A stretch of 64,000 nt of DNA from Acidovorax sp. RAC01 (GCF_001714725.1 NZ_CP016447.1:186001-250000), one strand, 5' to 3'. Counted from the stretch's first letter, positions 19,182 through 28,023 are shown. Notes: a model not told the origin generated them from the sequence alone. Made by a program: numbers and translations.

Positions 19182-19611
19182 ATGATTTTATCTCATGTAA
19201 CGATAAATGGCCTCTGGGGAAAGCCACCCATCAACCTGAAGTTCAACGACTCAGTAAATTTCATGGTTGGTCAGAATGGCACCGGCAAAACAACAATTAT
19301 CAATTTAATTGCCGCCGCTCTTTCCGCAGATTTTGAGAAAATCGACAGAATCGAATTCTCCTCAATGGAATTAATTCTCAAACCCTTAAAAAGAGGGAAG
19401 AGTACAAAAATCTCCATCACAAAAACACAAAAATCTGGCCTACCCTATTTCGATATAAATTATATCGTAAAGACTGGTGCAAATGGTAAGCCGCAAGTAT
19501 ACGACTTGGATCGTTTGGCCGAGGAGCGCCATTACAGGGGTGTTCCTTCTAGACTTATGCGTGAACTTACGATGCGAACTGGGGGCTTCGCCGACTTAAA
19601 TAGAACCCTAG
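19182..19611 (+). pseudogene. AAA/ABC-type ATPase, 5' part, split by IS5 element
   Basis: First 143 codons of an SMC/ABC-like ATPase. Walker A GQNGTGKTT lies at residues 30-38. The gene is AT-rich, unlike its neighbours. An AGGA eight bases before the ATG supports the start. It is interrupted at codon 144 by an IS5-family element. Removing 19612-20792 (IS plus one CTAG copy) joins ACC CTA G to CT GAA CTA and restores a single 430-codon frame running to 21655. As it stands, translation would read 70 codons into the IS and stop at 19823, so the protein is inactive. The intact pair with the DUF4435 gene resembles AriA of the PARIS anti-phage system. Confidence 0.85.
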
Positions 19612-20792
19612 GGAACCTCTTCACCAATCGGTTCTGGCTGTGCCATAGCGAGGCCGCACTAAAACAGCACCTGCTTTCGAGAGTTGGGCACGCCCAGCAG
19701 GCGCTGCGCGAGGGCAATTGCCCGGTTTCCAGGGGCACTAAGCCCCTTGCAGACGCACCTGTCCCCGACAGGCCAGCAGTTTGTGCCTTGCCATCCACAG
19801 GTTTGAAAGCGCAAACAGCGTGACGATCTGCGCCGTGTTCTTCTTGAGCCCACGGTAGCGCACCTTCACATATCCAAACTGCTGCTTGATCACTCGGAAC
19901 GGGTGCTCCACCCTGGCCCGGATGCTGGCCTTGGTGCGTTCAAGTTGATCGATCAGCACCCCCACAGGGTTGCCCTTGTCCAGAGCCCGGCGCAACCCAG
20001 GGCGCATGGCCACATGCCATCGCACGTTCTTGTTGGCATCGGGCCGCCTGTCCACCCCTTGGTAGCCCGCGTCACCAAAGGCATCAGTTTCTTGCCCATG
20101 CAGCAGACTGTTTGCTTCAACCACGTCGTTCACATTGCCGCTGGTGCCTCGAACGCTGTGCACCAGGCCTGAGTCCGCATCTACGCCAATGTGGGCCTTC
20201 ATGCCGAAGTACCACTGGTTGCCCTTCTTGCTTTGGTGCATCTCGGGGTCGCGCTCGCCCTTTTGATTCTTGGTGGAGCTGGGTGCGGCAATGAGCGTGG
20301 CATCCACCACCGTGCCCGCTTTGAGTTGCAGCCCTTTGGCCTGCAGCAGCGCATTGACGGTAGCGAGTATTTGTTCGGCCAGCTTGTGGCGCTCCAGCAG
20401 ATGCCTGAAACGCAAGATGCTCGATTCACTGGGGATGTGTTCATCCCAGTGAGACAGGCCGGCAAAGTCCCGAAAGGCAGGCACGTCGTGCAGTGCTTCT
20501 TCCATGGCTGGGTCGCTGAGCTTGAACCACTGCTGCATGAAATGGATGCGCAGCAGGATCTGCACCGAAAAAGGCTGCTGGCCCCGGCGTCCGCACTCGG
20601 GTGCGTAGGGCTCTATCAGCGAGACCAGTTCAGCCCAGGGCACCACCAGTTCCATGGAGTCAAGGAATTCACGCTTGCGCGTGCGCTTGGTGGTGTTGCT
20701 CAGTCCCAGGCTGCTTTGCTTCATGGCCTTATTGTCTGGGCTTCAGCCATGTCCAGGCACACAGCGCAGGGATTTGTGCAGAGGGACCCTAG
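19608..20792. mobile_element. IS5-family insertion sequence with CTAG target duplication
   Basis: The element spans 19612-20788 (1177 bp). Terminal inverted repeats match at 14 of 18 positions: GGAACCTCTTCACCAATC at the left, GGTCCCTCTGCACAAATC as the reverse complement of the right end. Both sides carry CTAG (19608-19611 and 20789-20792), the YTAR target duplication typical of IS5 relatives. It encodes one DDE transposase on the minus strand. The exact duplication and the restorable target frame imply a recent insertion. Confidence 0.93.
19738..20724 (-). CDS. IS5-family transposase (DDE)
   Basis: Transposase of 328 aa that appears complete. It has the N-terminal DUF772-like segment (FSVQILLRIHFMQQW) and the DDE catalytic triad in TVVDATLI, GDAGYQG and RVEHPFRVIKQQFG. 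It reads opposite to the disrupted ATPase gene. Base composition is GC-rich, unlike the host island, so the element probably came from the chromosome or another GC-rich source. Confidence 0.95.
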   Translation of the reverse strand: MKQSSLGLSNTTKRTRKREFLDSMELVVPWAELVSLIEPYAPECGRRGQQPFSVQILLRIHFMQQWFKLSDPAMEEALHDVPAFRDFAGLSHWDEHIPSESSILRFRHLLERHKLAEQILATVNALLQAKGLQLKAGTVVDATLIAAPSSTKNQKGERDPEMHQSKKGNQWYFGMKAHIGVDADSGLVHSVRGTSGNVNDVVEANSLLHGQETDAFGDAGYQGVDRRPDANKNVRWHVAMRPGLRRALDKGNPVGVLIDQLERTKASIRARVEHPFRVIKQQFGYVKVRYRGLKKNTAQIVTLFALSNLWMARHKLLACRGQVRLQGA

Positions 20793-21655
20793 CTGAACTA
20801 GTACAATTAACGCATCTTTCAGTTAATCGCGTGGTAGCCGATTTCAAAACTGAAGCCAGACCATCTTCAGACAAAAACATAACCAATCCGGTTGATCAAA
20901 AACTAGATACCATCATCAACCAGCTCGTCCGACTTTTTTCTAAATTGGACAGAGAAAGCGCAGAAGCAGCAACAAACTTTCAAAGAGATAGTTTTGTTTC
21001 TTTGCTCTCTATTGAAACCACATCTCTTTTCAAATCCGCTGTACAAAAGCTACAAACCTCAAAAGAAGCAGATTCATTGAGTCGTGCTTTAAATGAGATC
21101 GGCGTAGATCAAAAGAAGACATCATCAGTTATTTCAGCGCTTTTTAAAAATTTCGATACTGCACGTCAAAAAATCCAGAATGGCGAGGGAATGTCACTAC
21201 AGGAATTCATGGTGTTAGCTGGTGCACTACGAGCAAATTCCTTAGTTCAAAAATATGACGCACTCCAGATCCAGCGTCGCAACATATTTTCTTTACGCGA
21301 TTCATTTTTGGAGGAAGTGAATAAGCTGTTCGGGCCGCGAAAGACTATCGCCATCAATGAAAGAAATGAGTTAGAAGCCAAATCACAAGACGGCCGAGTG
21401 ATCCGACCAATGGACCTGTCTTCAGGAGAAAAACAATTATTGATTATTTTGGGAGAGGCACTACTTCAAGACCGACAATCTGTAATTTTCATTGCAGACG
21501 AACCGGAACTATCACTTCATGTAAGTTGGCAAGAAAAACTTGTGCCCGCAATTACGCGAATTAACTCAAATGCACAAATCATATTTGCAACTCATTCACC
21601 AGATATCGTTGGTGCTTATGCCAGCTCAGTAAGCGTCATGGAGGATATTTGGTGA
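20793..21655 (+). pseudogene. AAA/ABC-type ATPase, 3' part after the IS5 element
   Basis: Codons 144-430 of the split ATPase. In the rebuilt protein a coiled-coil-like region (DQKLDTIINQLVRLFSKLD onward) is followed by the ABC signature LSSGEKQ near residues 352-358, Walker B VIFIADEPELSLH near residue 377-382, and the switch histidine in FATHSPD near 410. The frame is otherwise intact up to its stop, which overlaps the GTG of the next gene. Any translation here would have to start inside the IS or at an internal codon and would lack Walker A. Confidence 0.85.
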
Positions 21656-22503
21656 ACTTCACTAGATCGCCAAGTGGCATTCGCAATTCCGCACTTTTTT
21701 TCGGAGTTGATCGGATAGTTTACGTAGAAGGGACTGGAGCTGATCAAAATTTCTGGAAAAATGTTTTTGATGTTTTTTACTCTGGCCCGCTACGCTTTCA
21801 TTTCAAATCTTTAGGCTCAAGATCTGCTGTCTTGCCCTACGCTGATGGTATTGCCAAGGGCAGCATCACCAATATTGTTGCAATCGTTGATAGCGATTAT
21901 GAAGGTTTGCGATTTTCACGATTTAATATTCCAAATCTCATCTACTCATATGGCTATAGCTTTGAAAATGATCTACTCACTCCAAAGCAAGCCATTAAAT
22001 TAATATCTCAATTAAGCGGCGACGCCGGCATCCGCAAATATAAAAATTTACTGCAACGTTTAGGGAAAGCGGCAACTGAGCTATCAGCATTGAGTGTCTT
22101 GGATTTTGTGGCGCAATTTAACGATCAATATCTACTAGAAAAAAATGGAAAGACATGCAAATTACACATAAAAAATAATTCAATGGAAGTAATTTGCAGC
22201 AATTCGATCAAAGCAGCGAAGAAAAGCCTGATTACCCGAGGCGTCAAAATCAATGGCCGCCCGACTAAATTAATTCGCGATCAAATCACAAAGAATCCAA
22301 AACATCGCTGGATTTACGGCCATCTTTGGCAAGCCACCTTTACGAAATGTGTTTCGGATGAGCTCAGAAAAAAATGGTCTGTGACGATCAACCCCGATGG
22401 TCTCGTTCACTTAGCCATCAACAATGTGCTCGCATCGAATGGAAAAGTTTTTACTCATCAACAGATATCAGAGTACAAAAAACAAATAAGTTATATTCGC
22501 TAG
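21652..22503 (+). CDS. DUF4435 (TOPRIM-like) protein, AriB-like effector candidate
   Basis: Protein of 283 aa with an N-terminal YVEGTGADQNFW (Glu26) and then IVAIVDSDYEG (DxD), the acidic pattern of TOPRIM/OLD-type nucleases and of DUF4435. I chose the GTG at 21652, which overlaps the ATPase stop (GTGA) and has GGAGGA seven bases upstream; a TTG one codon earlier is also possible. An AAA ATPase followed by a coupled DUF4435 gene is the layout of PARIS (AriA-AriB), where AriB is a toxic RNase released on sensing an anti-restriction protein. The assignment is by motif and context only; an OLD-like system is an alternative. The gene itself appears intact. Confidence 0.8.
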   Translation: MNFTRSPSGIRNSALFFGVDRIVYVEGTGADQNFWKNVFDVFYSGPLRFHFKSLGSRSAVLPYADGIAKGSITNIVAIVDSDYEGLRFSRFNIPNLIYSYGYSFENDLLTPKQAIKLISQLSGDAGIRKYKNLLQRLGKAATELSALSVLDFVAQFNDQYLLEKNGKTCKLHIKNNSMEVICSNSIKAAKKSLITRGVKINGRPTKLIRDQITKNPKHRWIYGHLWQATFTKCVSDELRKKWSVTINPDGLVHLAINNVLASNGKVFTHQQISEYKKQISYIR

Positions 22504-22736
22504 GTGCAATGAAATCATTATTTCAATTTATGCAACGGCTTCAGAAATTCGCATTTTCTATTCGATTTTGAATTTATAGAACCAGAGGTAGTTCCGCCTA
22601 AAAGCAATGGAGACCATGCGCGCAGGGTGGCGACGGCCGGTTGAGAAGGCGCAAACCTTACGGGTGGAATTAGACCTCAGCGCACCGCAGCAGCCTTCGG
22701 CAGTAGTCACGACCAAACGACGGATATCCTCATGCG
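22504..22736. other. Island right junction, no gene seen
   Basis: The AT-rich island composition continues to about 22,600 and then turns GC-rich. No gene, tRNA or clear repeat marks the edge. No direct repeat with the region after glnS was found by eye. Confidence 0.4.
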
Positions 22737-23276
22737 ATGCAGCCTGAAAACGTCCTCCACTTCTGGTTCACCGAGCTAACCCCTCAGCAGCACTTCGCCA
22801 AGGATGCTGCCTTGGACGAATCCATCCGCACCCGCTTCAACCCCACGCTGGAGGCCGCTGCCCGCTGTGAACTGTTCACCTGGCGCGCCACTCCAGAAGG
22901 CCGGTTGGCTGAAATCCTGGTGCTGGACCAGTTCTCGCGCAATGTGTACCGCGACACCGCCCGCGCCTTTGCGCAAGACGCGCTGGCCCTTGCACTGGCG
23001 CAAGAGCTGGTGGCCAGCGGGCAGGACCGCAGCCTGCCCACGGCGCAGCGCGTGTTTGCCTACATGCCGTACATGCACAGCGAATCGGCGGTGATTCATG
23101 AGCAAGCGCTTGAGCTGTTTGCGCAGCCGGGCATGGAAAACAACCTGGACTTTGAGCGCCGGCACAAGGCCATCATCGACCGCTTTGGCCGCTACCCGCA
23201 CCGCAACGCCGTGCTGGGCCGTGCATCCACGCCCGAGGAGCTGGCGTTTTTGAGCGAGCCTGGGTCGTCGTTCTGA
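22737..23276 (+). CDS. DUF924 family protein
   Basis: Protein of 179 aa starting MQPENVLHFWF. It has the DUF924 hallmarks LVLDQFSRNVYR, YMPYMHSE and RHKAIIDRFGRYPHRNAVLGR. The family is predicted to be all-helical and TPR-like; its function is not established. It is the first chromosomal-type gene after the defence island. Confidence 0.9.
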   Translation: MQPENVLHFWFTELTPQQHFAKDAALDESIRTRFNPTLEAAARCELFTWRATPEGRLAEILVLDQFSRNVYRDTARAFAQDALALALAQELVASGQDRSLPTAQRVFAYMPYMHSESAVIHEQALELFAQPGMENNLDFERRHKAIIDRFGRYPHRNAVLGRASTPEELAFLSEPGSSF

Positions 23277-23417
23277 CGTTTTCCGCAACGCCGCTTCCCA
23301 AGTGGTCGCGCGTGCAACAGGGCATCGTGTATCGCTCAAAGCCACATGCCATACGCCAGCGCAAATCCTCTCCCGCTCGCTATAGTGGCGCCTTGACCTG
23401 ATGCCGCCGGAGCCGTC

Positions 23418-23651
23418 ATGACCATCACCGCCGAAGCCCTCAGCGCCCAAGCTGCCCAGTTGCCTCCCGCAGAGCGCATGGAAGTGGTCGAGCGCATCCT
23501 TGACAGCCTGGACCAGCCCGACGCGGCACTGGACACGCTTTGGGGCCACGAGGCCAGTGACCGGCTTGCCGCGTACCGGCGCGGCGAGATCGAAGCGGTG
23601 GCCTTGTCCGACGTGATCGCAAAGTACCGAACAGCTGCACGGCGCACATGA
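23418..23651 (+). CDS. Addiction-module antitoxin-like component
   Basis: Protein of 77 aa matching the short addiction-module family (TIGR02574-like): LPPAERMEVVERILDSLDQPD. It precedes a ParE/RelE-like toxin with a four-base overlap (ATGA), the usual antitoxin-first order. A TATAGT at 23381-23386 may be the -10 box. It is presumably the antitoxin that neutralises the product of the next gene. Confidence 0.88.
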   Translation: MTITAEALSAQAAQLPPAERMEVVERILDSLDQPDAALDTLWGHEASDRLAAYRRGEIEAVALSDVIAKYRTAARRT

Positions 23652-23941
23652 GCATCCGTTTGCTGGCGCCAGCGCAAACGGAGCTGGACGAGGCGATTTC
23701 CTGGTATGCAGAACAGGCACCGGGGTTGGGCGATGCGTTCCTGGTAGAGATTCTCAAAACGTTCCGGCTTGTTGAGCAGTTTCCTCAGGCCTGGCACCCG
23801 CTGACCCCGGAGATTCGGCGCTGCCGGTTGCGCCGATTCCCCTACTGCGTGATTTACACCGAGGACGCCCCGGGCATTCTGGTTCTCGCCATAGCGCACC
23901 AGCACCGCAAGCCTGGCTATTGGAAGAATCGGCTTGGTTGA
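23648..23941 (+). CDS. ParE/RelE-superfamily toxin
   Basis: Toxin of 97 aa with the plasmid-stabilisation fold: AQTELDEAISWYAEQAPGLGDAFL, then CRLRRFPYCVIYTED and LAIAHQHRKPGYWKNR. The C-terminal Arg/His cluster is typical. RelE members cleave mRNA and ParE members poison gyrase; the sequence alone does not decide which. It is translationally coupled to the antitoxin gene. Confidence 0.9.
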   Translation: MSIRLLAPAQTELDEAISWYAEQAPGLGDAFLVEILKTFRLVEQFPQAWHPLTPEIRRCRLRRFPYCVIYTEDAPGILVLAIAHQHRKPGYWKNRLG

Positions 23942-23968
23942 GCGTAAGGCTTCACCGCTACCGTTGCC

Positions 23969-24010
23969 ACTTCGATATTGATAGCTGCTTGCGCTTATAT
24001 ATCAAGCGCC
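23969..24010 (+). repeat. Dispersed 42-bp element after the toxin gene
   Basis: The right half of the palindrome (GATATTGATAGC, ending 23985), an 18-nt spacer, and AAGCGCC (24004-24010). The left palindrome arm has diverged. Confidence 0.7.
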
Positions 24011-24057
24011 AGAGGTCAATTTCATCCAGAAAACTCCCGCGCCGACAAAACCCATCC

Positions 24058-24369
24058 ATGACGCCTCCGTTCACCGCCACCTTCGCCCAAGTGCCGCCCG
24101 GCCCGCTGGCTGGCCCCTTGCAACTGCTGCCCGTCAACGCCGGAGTGGTGTCGGTGCACACCGCCGATGGCGCGCATGTGGGTTTGCTGAAGCAGGTGGG
24201 CGGGGTGTGGAAGTTCAAGGCCATGGGCTATGACGCCGCCGGGCGCATGGAGCCGGGCCACGGGCCGCTGACCGAGCAGCACAACATGGCGTTTGCCACG
24301 CTGGATGCGGCCGAGGTAAGTGCGCGGTTGCTGAGCGCACTGGGCGGCGGGCCGGGGGCGTCGGCTTGA
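24058..24369 (+). CDS. Hypothetical protein, 103 aa
   Basis: Small protein beginning MTPPFTATFAQVPPGP with a middle segment GLLKQVGGVWKFKAMGYDAAG. No family was recognised, and no signal peptide or membrane segment is seen. It lies between two copies of the dispersed element. GC-rich codon use like its neighbours supports it as coding, but no ribosome-binding site is obvious. Confidence 0.6.
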   Translation: MTPPFTATFAQVPPGPLAGPLQLLPVNAGVVSVHTADGAHVGLLKQVGGVWKFKAMGYDAAGRMEPGHGPLTEQHNMAFATLDAAEVSARLLSALGGGPGASA

Positions 24370-24385
24370 GCCTGTAACGCCATTT

Positions 24386-24427
24386 GATGCCGTTTTGATA
24401 GCAACATGCGCTCCACTGGAAAGCGCA
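24386..24427 (+). repeat. Dispersed 42-bp element, diverged copy
   Basis: GATGCCGTTTTGATAGC (24386-24402), 18-nt spacer, AAGCGCA (24421-24427). The left arm and last box base differ from consensus. Confidence 0.55.
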
Positions 24428-24598
24428 TGGCAGGTTTTGATCTGAACACTGGGGTTCATGGCCCCGCACAACCAAAAGTGTTTCTCATAGCGCGCAAAAC
24501 ATCGTTTTTGCAAACAATGAGAAACACTCTGCCTTCATGGCACAGGGCCCGGCAAAGCAATGGACCGGCTTTGCACCGCTCTGTTCAGCGGCGAGACA

Positions 24599-25570
24599 TC
24601 ACGGCGCTGATGCCGCCCCGCACACAAACTCCACCGCCGCACACACCGCCGCCACCTGCGCGGCAATGCACTGCTCGGGCGTGGCGCGGGGGCTGTCGGG
24701 GTAGACCTCGGTCGTGGTGGTGTAGTGCGCGCCGGTCGCACTGGCGCACAGTCCCCAGGCGGCCAGCTGGTAGCGGATGACGCCGGGCTCGGTCATCGGC
24801 GAGCCGATGATTTCGTTGTTGGCGTCGGGCGGTGCAATGTGCGTGACCTGGGCCACGGCCTGCAGCACGGCGTGCTGGAAGGCGGGCTGAGGATTTTCGG
24901 TGTCGTCCACCAGATAGAAGCCGTCCGGAATGCTGCCGGGCTCAAACGCCTTGCCGTCGCGCGCGGCCACGGCGGGGCGGTATTCGGTTTCGTCGGTGTC
25001 GGTGGTTTCGTGCAGGTCGATGTGGGCGGCAAACTGGCCGTTGAGCGGCGCAATCAGCGCCAGCAGCGCGGCGGCCTCTTGCACGGTGGTGCCGGGGCGA
25101 AAGCTGCGGTTGGGGTCAATGGCATCGTGGTTCCAGCGCTGGATGCGCTCCCAGCCCCAGGGGCTGACGCAGGGGGCCACCAGCCAGTTCACGCGGTCGG
25201 CGTAGCGCTGGCCGTGCTCTTGCACAAAGCGCAGCGCGCCCAGCACGCCACTGGTTTCGTAGCCGTGCACGCCGCCGGTAATGAGGATGGTGGGGCGGCC
25301 TGCTGCCCACTGGCGCGGGCGAATGCATTGCAGCGCGTAGCGGTCGTCGCCATAGGCCACTTCGCCGTAGCTGCGCACGTCAAACCGATCGCGCAGCGTA
25401 TCGACCACAGCCAGCACGTCGTGCGCGTAGCTGCGCTGGCGCACCTGGCGGGCGCGCCACTGGGCCAGCTCGGCCGGGCCCCAGGGCTGGCCGGGCGTGC
25501 CGATGGGGTACGAAGCGGGGGGAAAGGCCGATGCGGGCGCAGCGACGGGGGCGGGGGCCGTAGAGGTCAT
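24599..25570 (-). CDS. M14-family zinc carboxypeptidase-like protein
   Basis: Protein of 323 aa with zinc-ligand motifs GGVHGYETSG (HxxE) and HIDLHETTDTDE (His), and a likely catalytic Glu in TTTTEVYPD. This is the M14 metallopeptidase or deacylase pattern. The start at 25570 (MTSTAPAPVAAP) is the last ATG before the conserved region; an upstream in-frame ATG would add an unconserved leader. No convincing signal peptide. Peptide or acyl-amino-acid substrates are possible; not determined. Confidence 0.85.
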   Translation of the reverse strand: MTSTAPAPVAAPASAFPPASYPIGTPGQPWGPAELAQWRARQVRQRSYAHDVLAVVDTLRDRFDVRSYGEVAYGDDRYALQCIRPRQWAAGRPTILITGGVHGYETSGVLGALRFVQEHGQRYADRVNWLVAPCVSPWGWERIQRWNHDAIDPNRSFRPGTTVQEAAALLALIAPLNGQFAAHIDLHETTDTDETEYRPAVAARDGKAFEPGSIPDGFYLVDDTENPQPAFQHAVLQAVAQVTHIAPPDANNEIIGSPMTEPGVIRYQLAAWGLCASATGAHYTTTTEVYPDSPRATPEQCIAAQVAAVCAAVEFVCGAASAP

Positions 25571-25854
25571 GGTCAAAGCGGTGGCTGGATCAGAAAGTGC
25601 CGTACAAAGGGCATGGGGCGTGGGTGCCAATGCACGCATTGTGCAGGGGCTGTGGTGGGGGTGGCATCGGCCCGCGCGCGGGGCATGCCAGCACGCCAAG
25701 GCAACAGCCACCGGGGCAATGGCAGCCACGCAGGAGCGCACGGGCGCCGCCCGGCCATCGCAGCATTGCCCTGCATCACTGGGCCTTTGCCCGGCCCGCC
25801 TATGATCCGCCCCGGCTGCGCGGGATGCAGCTTTCAAACACAACAAGGGATTTC

Positions 25855-26385
25855 ATGGAAAAGATTCTTTCGGGCATGGGCTCGCTGCTGTACCGCATGC
25901 GGTTCACCATGCTGTTTTTCTACGTGGGGCTGGTGGCCATCATCTTTGGCATCCTGGGCAAGTTCCTGATGGAAACCTTCAAGCTCATGCAGACGCTGCT
26001 GCTGGGCGACCTGGAGAAGATCGAGCTGATCATCAAGGTGCTGGAGCTGGTGGACATGACCATGGTGGCCCAGCTGGTGTGGGTGGTGGCGCTGGCGGGG
26101 GTGTCGCTGTTTGTGACCACCGGGCACTTTGACAAGAGCGACATGAAAAAGCCCGACTGGCTGGACCATGTGAACACGTACAACCTCAAGCTCAAGCTGG
26201 CGTTTGCCATCATTTCGATCTCGGGCGTGCACGCGCTCAAGACGTATCTGAGCGGCGACCTGTCGATGGAGAGCGTGACGGTGGTGACCTACATCGCCAT
26301 CATCCACTTCACGTTCGTGCTGTCGGCCATCGGCATATCGTTTGCCGAGCGCCTGACGCGCGAGAAGCCGCACGAGGGGCACTGA
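25855..26385 (+). CDS. UPF0114/YqhA-family inner membrane protein
   Basis: Membrane protein of 176 aa with about four transmembrane helices (residues about 12-35, 65-90, 110-130 and 140-160). The family signature is FTMLFFYVGLVAI near the start and WLDHVNTYNLKLKLAFAI mid-protein. The ATG at 25855 has AAGGGA ten to five bases upstream. The function of the family is not known. Confidence 0.9.
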   Translation: MEKILSGMGSLLYRMRFTMLFFYVGLVAIIFGILGKFLMETFKLMQTLLLGDLEKIELIIKVLELVDMTMVAQLVWVVALAGVSLFVTTGHFDKSDMKKPDWLDHVNTYNLKLKLAFAIISISGVHALKTYLSGDLSMESVTVVTYIAIIHFTFVLSAIGISFAERLTREKPHEGH

Positions 26386-26425
26386 GCCCCACATTACCCC
26401 ACGGTACCCCGCCACACACCGCCGC

Positions 26426-26752
26426 ATGGCCCGCCGCCCGCACCACCATGTCTACGTCGTCGAGCTGTCGAAAGACGTGCTGCTGGAGCCGCGCTTTCGC
26501 AAGTGCAACCCGGGCTACATCGACGGCAAGCCCTGCGTGTACGTGGGCATGACCGGGCTGGACCCGGATGTGCGCTTTGACAAGCACAAGGCGGGCATCC
26601 AGGCCAACCGGTACGTCACGCAGTACGGCCTGCGGCTGCTGCCCGACCTGTACGAGGGCTTCAACCCCATGCGCTATGAAGACGCGGTAGACCGCGAGAT
26701 CGAGATCGGCATCGACCTGCGCTCGGCCGGGTTCGGGGTGTGGCAGGCTTGA
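26426..26752 (+). CDS. Hypothetical protein with GIY-YIG-like pattern
   Basis: Protein of 108 aa. HVYVVEL, then CVYVGMTGLDPDVRFDKH about 30 residues later, and a C-terminal Glu in REIEIGIDL resemble the order of the GIY-YIG nuclease core (GIY, YIG, Arg, Glu). The match is loose and the first motif reads VYV rather than GIY. It could be a distant single-domain nuclease or an unrelated fold. Its ATG lies 40 bp after the YqhA-like gene. Confidence 0.65.
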   Translation: MARRPHHHVYVVELSKDVLLEPRFRKCNPGYIDGKPCVYVGMTGLDPDVRFDKHKAGIQANRYVTQYGLRLLPDLYEGFNPMRYEDAVDREIEIGIDLRSAGFGVWQA

Positions 26753-26790
26753 GGGCGTGGCGTACACCCTGAAGCACGCGCAAGGCCAAC

Positions 26791-26832
26791 GCTATGATTT
26801 AAATAGCGCAAGGTGCATATAAATCAAGCGCT
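26791..26832 (+). repeat. Dispersed 42-bp element before DUF2322
   Basis: GCTATGATTTAAATAGC (26791-26807), 18-nt spacer, AAGCGCT (26826-26832). Intergenic, 31 bp before the DUF2322 start. Confidence 0.85.
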
Positions 26833-26863
26833 ACAGCCCGTTTTCATTCAAAAATCGCTTCCC

Positions 26864-27181
26864 ATGCTCTTTTCAGAACGACTCAAGCAGCTCCCATCCG
26901 CCAGCCACCTTGCCGCCCTGCACCTGCTGGGCGCTGATGGCCAGGTGCTGGCCACCATCGAGAACAAGCCCGGCCAGACGGGCTCGATGGTGGTGTATGC
27001 CGCACTGGCTGCGCTGTACGGCGGGCGCATCACGCCGCAGGCCGCCACGCTGGGCCTGGAGTGGTATGCCGAGCATGTGGCCGATGCGCAGGCCCACCCG
27101 GGCAAGCACCCCAACATCGACCGCCTGCTGGCCTGGGCGCAGGGCAGCGAGAGCTTTGCGGTGCAGGCCGTGGCGGCCTGA
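26864..27181 (+). CDS. DUF2322 family protein
   Basis: Protein of 105 aa starting MLFSERLKQLPSASHLAALH, with IENKPGQTGSMVVYAALA and GLEWYAEHVADA, matching my recollection of DUF2322. Role unknown. An upstream in-frame start lies inside the dispersed element and is unlikely to be used. Confidence 0.82.
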   Translation: MLFSERLKQLPSASHLAALHLLGADGQVLATIENKPGQTGSMVVYAALAALYGGRITPQAATLGLEWYAEHVADAQAHPGKHPNIDRLLAWAQGSESFAVQAVAA

Positions 27182-27380
27182 CGCCCTGGCGGGCCACGCA
27201 CGGGGCTGGTCAGCCCGCGCGGCACGCTCGGTAACAACATTGCGTTGCGCACACCCCGGGCCGCCGCATATCGTGGCAACCCCGCACACGGCCGGGTTGC
27301 CCCACCGGCGCAAACCGGCCGTGATCACATCGGCACCACCTGCCACGCCAGAGCGCGCGGCAACCCGTAAAGGCACCCGC

Positions 27381-27842
27381 ATGACCAGCACCGCATCCAC
27401 CCCCGGCACCGTCACCCTGCACCGCGTGCTGCGCGCGCCGCCCGAGCGCGTGTACCGCGCCTTTCTCGACCCCGACGCCATGGCCAAGTGGCTGCCGCCG
27501 CACGGTTTTACGGGCCGCGTGATCAGCATGGATGCACGCGTGGGCGGCAGCTACCGAATGCAGTTCACCAACCTGGGCACAGGCGGCACCCATGTGTTTG
27601 GCGGCACGTATGTAGAGCTGGTGCCCGGCGAGCGCATCGTCAACACCGACCGGTTTGACGACCCCAACCTGCCCGGCGAGATGCGCAACACCGTCACACT
27701 CGAGGCCGTGTCCGTGGGTACAGAACTCACGGTGGTGCAGACCGGCATTCCAGCCGTGATCCCCACCGAGGCATGCTATCTGGGCTGGCAGGAGTCGCTG
27801 CAACTGCTGGCGCTGCTGGTGGAGCCAGACATTCCGGGCTGA
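27381..27842 (+). CDS. SRPBCC/AHSA1-family protein
   Basis: Protein of 153 aa of the START/Bet v1-like fold: RAPPERVYRAFLDPDAMAKWLPPHGF at the N-terminus, then GGSYRMQFTN and GGTYVELVPGERIV. This is the activator-of-Hsp90-ATPase homologue family, whose bacterial members bind hydrophobic ligands. No partner gene, such as an ArsR regulator, adjoins it. Confidence 0.88.
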   Translation: MTSTASTPGTVTLHRVLRAPPERVYRAFLDPDAMAKWLPPHGFTGRVISMDARVGGSYRMQFTNLGTGGTHVFGGTYVELVPGERIVNTDRFDDPNLPGEMRNTVTLEAVSVGTELTVVQTGIPAVIPTEACYLGWQESLQLLALLVEPDIPG

Positions 27843-28023
27843 CGCGCGCCGGTGGCGTACGTGCCCCCACCGCAGTGCATTTGCCCGAGGCGGGACTCAC
27901 AGGCCCAGCTTTGGCGCAATGGCACCCGGGCATCGCGCATGCCCCGCGCATGCCCCGCGCATCACCGTCACGCCACTGGGTTACCCTGCGCGTCCTGATT
28001 GAAACGAACCAAGGAATCACCGC

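Noticed and set aside
19612..20788. Passenger gene in the IS element
   Set aside because: Only the transposase is coding; the plus-strand frames (19903-20172, 20191-20796) are its shadows.
22374..22571. 65-codon frame overlapping the end of the DUF4435 gene
   Set aside because: It overlaps a strong coding frame, has no ribosome site and its composition follows the host frame out of phase.
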